Part shown: piece after piece, positions 1 to 4,804 of the stretch | How the letters are laid out: each line of letters starts with the position of its first letter | Position numbering within the stretch: position 1 is the stretch's first letter | NCBI GenBank assembly: GCA_016213595.1 | Contig: JACRAA010000463.1 | Span: 1-8,397, forward strand | Source: Actinomycetota bacterium | GTDB lineage: Bacteria; Actinomycetota; Actinomycetes; Propionibacteriales; Propionibacteriaceae | Reading direction: 5' to 3' | DNA length: 8,397 nt | Translations under genes and position numbers: made by a program | Notes under the pieces: generated by a model | Databases searched by the model: none | Seen by the model: the letters and a program-made list of their open reading frames with translations, nothing else | What the model was told of the DNA's origin: nothing

Positions 1-430
1 CCTCGGCGAGGTCGTTCACCGTCTTCGCGCCCAGCCGTTCGAGGGTGGGCGACTCGATGCGGTGCGCGAGGATCGCCCAGTACGCGACGAGGTTGGCGTC
101 GATGCCGGAGTGCGGCTGGACGTAGGCGTACTCGGCGTCGAACAGCTCACGCGCGTGCTCGGCCGCGACGCTCTCGACCGTGTCGACGTTCTGGCACCCC
201 GCGTAGAAGCGGTGTCCGACCGTGCCCTCCGCGTACTTGTCGCTCAACCAGGAGCCCATCGTCAGCAGCACGGGCAACGAGGCGTAGTTCTCGCTCGCGA
301 TGAGCTTCAGGGAGCCCCTCTGGTCGGTCAGCTCCTGCTTGGTGGCGGCGGCGATGCGGGGCTCGACGGACCCGATCACCTCGAGGATCTGACGGTAGGC
401 GCTGCTGGCGGTGGCGGTGACGTCGCTCAC
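1..430 (-). CDS. glyA: Serine hydroxymethyltransferase, long form (N-terminal part; runs off left edge)
   Basis: This PLP enzyme interconverts serine and glycine with tetrahydrofolate in the cytoplasm, supplying one-carbon units. Only the first 143 codons are in the window; the PLP-binding lysine and the rest lie beyond position 1. Visible landmarks are LIASEN (residues 43-48), the conserved block DKYAEGTVGHRFYAGCQNVD (64-83), which aligns with KYAEG.PG.RYY.G...VD of classical SHMT, and PHSGIDAN, which replaces the common PHSGAQAN. After the AYWAIL stretch comes IESPTLERLG, which is not in the short E. coli-type enzyme; from family knowledge this suggests the longer SHMT form of about 480 residues. 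The GTG start is chosen because GGGAG (441-437) sits 6 nt upstream and LIASEN then falls at the usual distance from the N-terminus. It follows the CDF-like gene after 112 bp and probably has its own promoter. Confidence 0.93.
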   Translation of the reverse strand, partial: MSDVTATASSAYRQILEVIGSVEPRIAAATKQELTDQRGSLKLIASENYASLPVLLTMGSWLSDKYAEGTVGHRFYAGCQNVDTVESVAAEHARELFDAEYAYVQPHSGIDANLVAYWAILAHRIESPTLERLGAKTVNDLAE

Positions 431-434
431 GGGG

Positions 435-465
435 CTCTCCCTCTCCGGTTGGCGGCCTCAGCCTA
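435..465 (-). promoter_or_regulatory. Candidate glyA -10 element and ribosome binding site
   Basis: A TAGGCT hexamer (465-460) fits the actinobacterial -10 consensus TANNNT and would give a short leader of about 20-25 nt. A purine-rich Shine-Dalgarno run (446-435, core GGGAG) precedes the GTG at 430. No convincing -35 is seen 16-18 nt upstream. I looked for the ZTP (pfl) riboswitch that often precedes folate genes in the 112-bp gap and did not see its conserved core. Confidence 0.35.
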
Positions 466-528
466 GCGGTGGTCGAGGACACACCCTGGCCAGCGTCCGC
501 GAGCATCAGGGGCAGGGGGCAGAGCCGT

Positions 529-568
529 CCTCATGCTTGTCCTCATCCTTGTCCCTCCTCATTCTTGT
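529..568 (-). repeat. Imperfect 12-bp tandem repeat (three copies) across the CDF-like gene's stop
   Basis: On the plus strand three near-identical 12-mers occur: CCTCATGCTTGT (529-540), CCTCATCCTTGT (541-552) and CCTCATTCTTGT (557-568). They differ at one position. Copies two and three are separated by four extra bases (553-556). On the coding (minus) strand the units read as Asp/Lys/Glu-rich codons. The current TGA (545-543) lies in the middle copy and is created by the frame change the four extra bases introduce. Confidence 0.8.
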
Positions 569-1187
569 CCTCGTCGTCGACGGCCTGCTCGCAGTCGTCC
601 CCCTGCCAGGACTCCCAGCCCTCGCGGGCCGCCACAACGGCGATCGCGATCGCCACGAGGGGGTCGGCCCACCACCACCCGAGCACGGCGTTGAGCGCAA
701 GCCCGACCAGGAGGATCCCCGACAGGTACGTGCAGAGGAGCGACTGGACCGAGTCGGAGACGACCGCGTGGGACCCGAGGGCTTGCCCCGTCCGGCGCTT
801 CGCCCACGCCAGCAACGGCATCACACACAGCGACACCGCCGCCAGGACCATGCCCACCAGGGAGGTCTCGGGACGCTCCTGGCGCAGGATCGTGCTGACC
901 GCATCCGCGGCGACGAACAGCGCCAACGCCCAGAACGCGACGGCCATGGCCTTCTGTGCCGCACGCTCGCGGCTCTCCGGTACGGCATGGCTGAACTGCC
1001 ACCAGATGATGAGGCCGCCGGACACCTCGACGACGGAGTCCAGGCCGAAGCCGATCAGGCCGACCGACGAGGCGGCGTTCCCCGCGGCCAGGCCCACCAC
1101 CGCCTCGACCGCGTTGTACGACACCGTGGCCACAGCCAGCAGCCTGGCCCGGCGCCGCAGCCGCGGCCGGTCAAGAGTTGTCGGCAC
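543..1187 (-). CDS. Small cation diffusion facilitator (CDF)-like membrane protein lacking the cytoplasmic domain
   Basis: Probable inner-membrane divalent metal efflux protein of 214 residues with about six hydrophobic segments (near 15-34, 40-63, 80-100, 109-126, 146-170 and 174-189). It resembles the short actinobacterial 'cation transporter' proteins of the CDF superfamily: GFGLDSVVEV in TM2 and SDSVQSLLCTYLS in TM5, then a WWWADP segment. It stops after TM6, so the roughly 80-residue cytoplasmic dimerisation domain of full CDF proteins (about 300 residues) is absent. In place of the YiiP Asp-Asp/His-Asp site one sees D50 and E54 in TM2, and A141 where His is expected before D145 in TM5. 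The tail is acidic (DDCEQAVDDEDKNEEGQG) and ends in a slippage-prone repeat. The GTG start has GGAAGGA 8 nt upstream. It lies 27 bp after the nucleoside hydrolase, probably in the same operon. Substrate and even transport activity are inferred. Confidence 0.85.
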   Translation of the reverse strand: MPTTLDRPRLRRRARLLAVATVSYNAVEAVVGLAAGNAASSVGLIGFGLDSVVEVSGGLIIWWQFSHAVPESRERAAQKAMAVAFWALALFVAADAVSTILRQERPETSLVGMVLAAVSLCVMPLLAWAKRRTGQALGSHAVVSDSVQSLLCTYLSGILLVGLALNAVLGWWWADPLVAIAIAVVAAREGWESWQGDDCEQAVDDEDKNEEGQG

Positions 1188-1190
1188 TGC

Positions 1191-1208
1191 GGACGTCCTT
1201 CCGGAAGG
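1191..1208 (-). promoter_or_regulatory. Palindromic sequence covering the CDF-like gene's ribosome binding site
   Basis: The short gap between the nucleoside hydrolase stop and the CDF-like GTG contains CCTTCCGGAAGG (1197-1208), a perfect 12-bp palindrome, overlapped by the 8-bp palindrome GGACGTCC (1191-1198). The Shine-Dalgarno run GGAAGGA (1202-1196) lies inside it. It could be an operator or a small RNA structure masking the ribosome site, or it could be chance in GC-rich DNA. Confidence 0.3.
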
Positions 1209-1214
1209 TGTGGC

Positions 1215-2171
1215 TCACTCCCTCGCGAGCCGGTCGAGCTCCAGCTCAACCAGCCGGCGGGAGTCCGCGCCGGTGAGGATCCGGACGGGCGTCCGACCCG
1301 CCCAGGCCTCGTTGTCGTTGCCCACGGTCTCGTCGGCGATCGTCTTCGCCCTGCCGAAGCTGTGGCCGCAGTCGACCCGAACGGGATGCTCGGCCCACGT
1401 GAAGGCGTCCGGCGCGAGGAGGTAGCTGATCGCCGTCGAGTCGTGGACGAAGATGCCGTCGAGCCCGTCGTACCTGGTGTGGAACTCCACGTAGCACGGC
1501 AGGATCCGGGTGAGGTGCGCGGCGCGGGGGTTGGGCATCGCGGCGATCCGGGCGAGGTCGGCCCGGGTCATCTGCACCTTCTGTGTCACGTCGAGTCCGG
1601 CCATGGTGATCGGACAGGCAGCCCCGAAGACGATGTCCGCCGCCTCCGGGTCGTTGTGGATGTTGGCCTCGCCTGACGGGTTGACGTTGCCCGGGCAGAA
1701 CGCGTTGCCCCCCATGAGCACGATCTCGCGGACGTTGCCGGCGAGCTTCGGCTCCAGGCGCATCGCGAGGGCGATGTTCGTGAGGGGGCCGACCGGTACG
1801 AGCGTGATCTCGCCCGGCGCGCCCATCACGGTACGGACGATGAGCTCGGCCGCGCTCTCGCTCACGGCGGAGGTGGGCGAAGCGGGGATGCCGGCGTTGC
1901 CCTGGCCGTCCGCGCCGTGGACGAAGTCGACCGGTCCGCCGTACGTCGCGACGAGCGGAGCCTCGGCACCGCGCGCGACGGGGATGTCGCTGCGGCCGGC
2001 GAGCGACAGGAGGGCCAGCGCGTTGTACGTGCTGGTCTCCGTCGTCGCGTTGCCGAAGATCGTGGTGACGGCCACGACGTCGAGCTCCGGCGAGGACAGC
2101 GCGTAGAAGAGCGCCATGGCATCGTCGATGCCGGGGTCGGTGTCGATGAGGATCTTGCGGGGGTTCGTCAC
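1215..2171 (-). CDS. Inosine/uridine-preferring nucleoside hydrolase (IunH/RihB type)
   Basis: Calcium-dependent N-ribohydrolase that splits ribonucleosides into free base and ribose, a cytoplasmic salvage step. At 318 residues it has the usual family length. The signature DTDPGIDDA spans residues 10-18, giving the Ca2+-binding aspartates D12 and D17 (equivalent to D10 and D15 of Crithidia IU-nucleoside hydrolase). VPVGPLTNIA (125-134), GGNAFCPGNVNPSGEANIHNDPEAA (154-178, with ribose-contacting E168 and N170), and FVHDSTAI (241-248), containing the H243-D244 pair, complete the active site. All key residues are intact. Base preference cannot be read from the sequence, though keeping the H243 equivalent is compatible with the IU-preferring group. 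The GTG start is the only plausible one: it lies 20 bp after the rlmB stop and there is no start in frame above it. The nearest SD-like GGAG is about 16 nt away, so translation may rely on coupling. Confidence 0.93.
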   Translation of the reverse strand: MTNPRKILIDTDPGIDDAMALFYALSSPELDVVAVTTIFGNATTETSTYNALALLSLAGRSDIPVARGAEAPLVATYGGPVDFVHGADGQGNAGIPASPTSAVSESAAELIVRTVMGAPGEITLVPVGPLTNIALAMRLEPKLAGNVREIVLMGGNAFCPGNVNPSGEANIHNDPEAADIVFGAACPITMAGLDVTQKVQMTRADLARIAAMPNPRAAHLTRILPCYVEFHTRYDGLDGIFVHDSTAISYLLAPDAFTWAEHPVRVDCGHSFGRAKTIADETVGNDNEAWAGRTPVRILTGADSRRLVELELDRLARE

Positions 2172-2191
2172 CTTCGTGAGCGTACGGCTCC

Positions 2192-3157
2192 TCAGCGGTT
2201 GCGCGCGATCTCGTACAGCGCGATGCCCGCCGCGACACCCGCGTTGAGACTCTCCACCGAGCTGCCGATGGGGATGCGGGCCAGGTACGTGCAGTTCTGG
2301 CGCACGAGCCGCGACAGCCCCTCACCCTCGCTGCCCACGACGAGCAGCACAGGGCCGTCGAACCTGAGCTCGCTCACCTCGACCTCACCCTCGCCGGCCA
2401 GGCCGACGATCGTGAAGCCCATGTCCGCCGCCTGCGTCAGCACCCGGTTGAGGTTGGTCGCCTTCGCCACTGGGATGCGGGCTGCCGCGCCTGCCGACGT
2501 CTTCCACGCCGCCGCCGTCATCTGTGCGGAACGACGCTCGGGGATGACGACGCCCTGGGCGCCGAAGGCCGCCGCGGAACGGATGACCGCGCCGAGGTTG
2601 CGGGGGTCGGTGACCTGGTCGAGCGCCACCACGAGCCCTGCCTCCGCGTCGAGCGCGTCGCCGAGGACGTCGTCCGGGTGGGCGTACTCGTACGACGGCA
2701 GCTGCAGCGCCACACCCTGGTGCACGGCACCACCGGTCAGGCGGTCCATCTCGTTGCGCGTCACCTGCAGCATGGGCATGGCATTGGTGGCCGTGTACGT
2801 GAGGATCTCGCGCAGGCGGTCGTCGCGCTCAGCTCCTTCGGCGACGTAGGCGGTCTTGACCGGCAGACCCGCCTGCAGCGCCTCCAGCACAGGGTTGCGG
2901 CCCACGACCCATTCCGGGCCCGCGCCCGGCTTGCCGGTCTTGGCTCCGCCGCTGCCGCCACGCTTCTGGCTCGACCTCTCGGCGAGCTCCTTGGAGCGGT
3001 ACGCCTTGTGGTACGGCCGGTCCTCCGCCTTCGGCGTGGGGCCCTTGCCCTCCAGACCCCGGCGGACGCGCCCACCCGACCCGGCGGTACGGCCCTTGGC
3101 GCCGATTCCCTTGCCGGTCTTGCGTACCGCGCCCTGGCGCGACGAGTTCCCTGCCAT
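2192..3157 (-). CDS. rlmB: 23S rRNA (guanosine-2'-O)-methyltransferase RlmB, SpoU/TrmH family
   Basis: SAM-dependent 2'-O-methyltransferase of the SPOUT superfamily. The E. coli enzyme modifies G2251 in the 23S rRNA peptidyl-transferase P loop. The product is 321 residues from the ATG at 3157. Residues 1-80 form a basic, Gly/Lys/Arg-rich, probably disordered extension. WVVGRNPVLEAL (83-94) begins the small substrate-binding domain. The three SpoU motifs follow: DPRNLGAVIRSA (184-195), VVGSEGEGL (273-281) and IPIGSSVESLNAGVAAGIALYE (295-316), with the catalytic Arg and Asn positions retained (R193, N305). An alternative start four codons upstream (MELV) would overlap cysS further. The internal ATG is preferred because it overlaps the cysS stop as TGATG and has GGAG about 7 nt upstream, a typical coupled arrangement. 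The cysS-rlmB pair is common in Actinobacteria. The exact target nucleotide in this host is inferred. Confidence 0.93.
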   Translation of the reverse strand: MAGNSSRQGAVRKTGKGIGAKGRTAGSGGRVRRGLEGKGPTPKAEDRPYHKAYRSKELAERSSQKRGGSGGAKTGKPGAGPEWVVGRNPVLEALQAGLPVKTAYVAEGAERDDRLREILTYTATNAMPMLQVTRNEMDRLTGGAVHQGVALQLPSYEYAHPDDVLGDALDAEAGLVVALDQVTDPRNLGAVIRSAAAFGAQGVVIPERRSAQMTAAAWKTSAGAAARIPVAKATNLNRVLTQAADMGFTIVGLAGEGEVEVSELRFDGPVLLVVGSEGEGLSRLVRQNCTYLARIPIGSSVESLNAGVAAGIALYEIARNR

Positions 3158-4560
3158 CACAAGCTCCATCGAGGTCCGTTGGGCGTGTCCTCGACCACCA
3201 CGCCCAGACTGGTGAGGCGGTTCCGGATCGAGTCCGCAGCGGCGAAGTCCTTGCGGGCGCGGGCCGCCTGCCGCTGGTCCAGGAGCTCGGTGACCACCCC
3301 GTCGAGGATGGGGCGCAGGCGAGCGTCGCCGCCGGCCTGCCAGGCCTTGTCGTCCGCGCGCAGCCCGAACACGTCGAGCATGCTCTGCACGCCGACGAGC
3401 GCACCCCGCACGCCGTCCCTGTCGCCGGCGGTCAGCGCCTGGTTGCCGACCCGCACCAGCTCGTACACGTCGGCCATCGCGCTCGACGTCCCGAGGTCGT
3501 CGTCGAGGGCGGCGACGAAGCTGGCAGGAAGCTGCTCGTTCGAGGTCTCGACCTGCCCCACGAGCTCGACGGCCCTGTCGACGAAGCCGTCGATGCGGGC
3601 GAGCGAGGCGCTGGCCTCGGTCAGTGACTCAGAGCTGTACTCGATGGAGCTGCGGTAGTGGGGGACCGCCAGGTAGAACCTGACCGCGCGCGGCGGGTAC
3701 TGAGCGGTGACCTCACTGACGAGGGCGCCGTTGAGCAGCGACTTCGACATCTTCTCGCCGGCTGCCGTGACCCAGGCGTTGTGCATCCAGTACCGGGCGA
3801 ACGGGTGACCGGACGCACGGGCCTGGGCGAGCTCGTTCTCGTGGTGGGGGAAGCGGAGGTCGATCCCTCCGCCATGGATGTCGAACTCGTCGCCGAGGTA
3901 CTTGATCGCCATCGCCGAGCACTCCAGGTGCCACCCGGGACGGCCGCGGCCCCATGGCGCCGGCCACGACGCCGTCAGCGGCTCCGTCGGCTTGTAGCCC
4001 TTCCAGAGCGCGAAGTCGCGAGGGTCGCGCTTCCCGCGCGGGTCCGAGTCCTCCGCGGGCACCATGTCGTCGACGCGCTGGTGCGACAGCTCGCCGTACG
4101 AGGGCCAGCTCTTCACGTCGAAGTACACGTCGCCCGACCCGTCGGCCGCCACGTAGGCGTGGCCCCGGTCGATGAGCTCCGACACCATCGTGACCATCTC
4201 GGGGATGTGCCCGGTGGCCCGCGGCTCGTACGTGGGCTGCTCGCAGCCGAGCGCGGCGTACGCCCGGTGCAGCTCACGCTCGAACGTGTACGCGTGCGCG
4301 AACCAGGGCACCCCGGCCTCGGCGGACTTGGCCAGGATCTTGTCGTCGATGTCGGTGACGTTCGCAACGACCGTCACGCCCAGCCCCTTGGCGGTGAGCC
4401 AGCGCCGCAGGACGTCGAAGACGACCTCCTTGCGGATGTGGCCGAGGTGCGGCGAGGACTGCACGGTGAGCCCGCAGTGGTAGATCGAGACCTGACCGGG
4501 GACGACCGTGTCGAGGTCTCTCACCTCACGGGTTGCCGAGTCGTACAGCCGGAACGTCAC
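3157..4560 (-). CDS. cysS: Cysteinyl-tRNA synthetase
   Basis: Class I aminoacyl-tRNA synthetase charging tRNA-Cys, a monomeric zinc enzyme of the cytoplasm. At 467 residues it has the usual length. The catalytic core shows CGLTVQSSPHLGH (29-41), containing the HIGH-type motif H38-L39-G40-H41, and KMSKS at 270-274. The four zinc ligands that recognise the cysteine thiol are present as C29, C214 (in WHLECS), H239 and E243 (in FPHHENE). The C-terminal helical domain ends in the usual EDTPxGPRW segment. Full length, KMSKS and the anticodon-binding tail distinguish it from MshC, the mycothiol ligase derived from this family. The GTG start has no Shine-Dalgarno sequence but sits 6 nt after a TAGACT -10-like hexamer, suggesting a leaderless mRNA. 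It appears to be the first gene of the cysS-rlmB-nucleoside hydrolase-CDF run. Confidence 0.97.
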   Translation of the reverse strand: MTFRLYDSATREVRDLDTVVPGQVSIYHCGLTVQSSPHLGHIRKEVVFDVLRRWLTAKGLGVTVVANVTDIDDKILAKSAEAGVPWFAHAYTFERELHRAYAALGCEQPTYEPRATGHIPEMVTMVSELIDRGHAYVAADGSGDVYFDVKSWPSYGELSHQRVDDMVPAEDSDPRGKRDPRDFALWKGYKPTEPLTASWPAPWGRGRPGWHLECSAMAIKYLGDEFDIHGGGIDLRFPHHENELAQARASGHPFARYWMHNAWVTAAGEKMSKSLLNGALVSEVTAQYPPRAVRFYLAVPHYRSSIEYSSESLTEASASLARIDGFVDRAVELVGQVETSNEQLPASFVAALDDDLGTSSAMADVYELVRVGNQALTAGDRDGVRGALVGVQSMLDVFGLRADDKAWQAGGDARLRPILDGVVTELLDQRQAARARKDFAAADSIRNRLTSLGVVVEDTPNGPRWSL

Positions 4561-4566
4561 GAGGGG

Positions 4567-4572
4567 AGTCTA
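4567..4572 (-). promoter_or_regulatory. Putative -10 of a leaderless cysS promoter
   Basis: TAGACT (4572-4567) matches the actinobacterial TANNNT -10 consensus. Six bases separate it from the cysS GTG at 4560, so transcription would begin at or next to the G of the start codon. The intervening bases are CCCCTC with no Shine-Dalgarno sequence, which fits a leaderless message. No good -35 is seen at 16-18 nt; a TTGCGG lies upstream but at only 12 nt spacing. Confidence 0.5.
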
Positions 4573-4595
4573 TGGGACGTAGTGCCGCAACCCGT

Positions 4596-4618
4596 CGGGC
4601 ACCGCTCGGGGGTGCCCG
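4596..4618 (-). terminator. GC-rich hairpin upstream of cysS (possible terminator or regulatory stem)
   Basis: CGGGCACC (4596-4603) and GGTGCCCG (4611-4618) are perfect 8-bp inverted repeats with a 7-nt loop. There is no U-tract on either side. It lies about 24 nt upstream of the proposed cysS -10 and 187 bp beyond the DUF4032 stop. It could end read-through from the DUF4032 gene or be a protein-binding inverted repeat; the sequence does not decide between these. Confidence 0.4.
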
Positions 4619-4681
4619 GGGCTCCTCGCAACTGGTCGTCGCCGTGTGTTCGGCGGAAGCCCAGTTCGTTCGGGGGAGGTG

Positions 4682-4771
4682 CGGTTCACCATGTTAAGTG
4701 GGTGTGTTGTACGTTCTCACGGCAGATCTGCCATGAGAACCACAGGCATCCCAGGTTAACGTGGTAAACCG
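4682..4771. repeat. 90-bp imperfect palindromic element (MITE-like or large operator/hairpin)
   Basis: The whole 90 bp is symmetrical about a single centre (4726/4727, inside AGATCT) with no length difference between the arms. The outer arms, CGGTTCACCATGTTAA (4682-4697) and the complement of 4756-4771, match at 14 of 16 positions. The inner 28 bp (4713-4740) form GTTCTCA-N-GGCAGATCTGCC-N-TGAGAAC, perfect except for one pair. Between them, 15 bp on each side (4698-4712 and 4741-4755) match poorly. By hand count 4691-4770 is 50% GC, well below the surroundings. It holds no gene. Its arrangement resembles a non-autonomous miniature transposable element, but no clear target-site duplication was found. 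As RNA the core could fold into a 12-bp stem with a GAUC loop in either direction, 33 nt after the DUF4032 stop, so a terminator or a large dimer-protein site is also possible. Confidence 0.75.
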
Positions 4772-4804
4772 ACACGGTCCGAGGACTCTTCCGGGGCGGG
4801 GACG

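Noticed and set aside
431..542. Riboswitch (ZTP or similar) or terminator in the gap before glyA
   Set aside because: No conserved riboswitch core is recognisable and only a weak 5-bp CCCTG/CAGGG pairing with a large loop was found.
411..1676. Long plus-strand reading frame opposite the CDF-like and nucleoside hydrolase genes
   Set aside because: It reads as Arg/Pro/Gly/Asp-rich low-complexity protein with no recognisable domain and lies antisense to two well-supported genes; such frames are expected in GC-rich DNA.
3158..3169. Upstream rlmB start giving MELV at the N-terminus
   Set aside because: It overlaps cysS by a further 12 bp. The ATG at 3157 forms the classical TGATG coupling and has a GGAG at proper distance.
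4619..4681. tRNA-like or small RNA gene in the DUF4032-cysS gap
   Set aside because: A GTTCGTTCGG stretch hints at a T-loop, but no acceptor stem, anticodon stem or CCA-end arrangement could be drawn.
4686..4767. Similar-looking peptide endings (QIC.EN....LTW) of frames on both strands
   Set aside because: This is not a coding signal. It is produced by the DNA palindrome being read in the same phase from both sides; the palindrome itself is reported instead.
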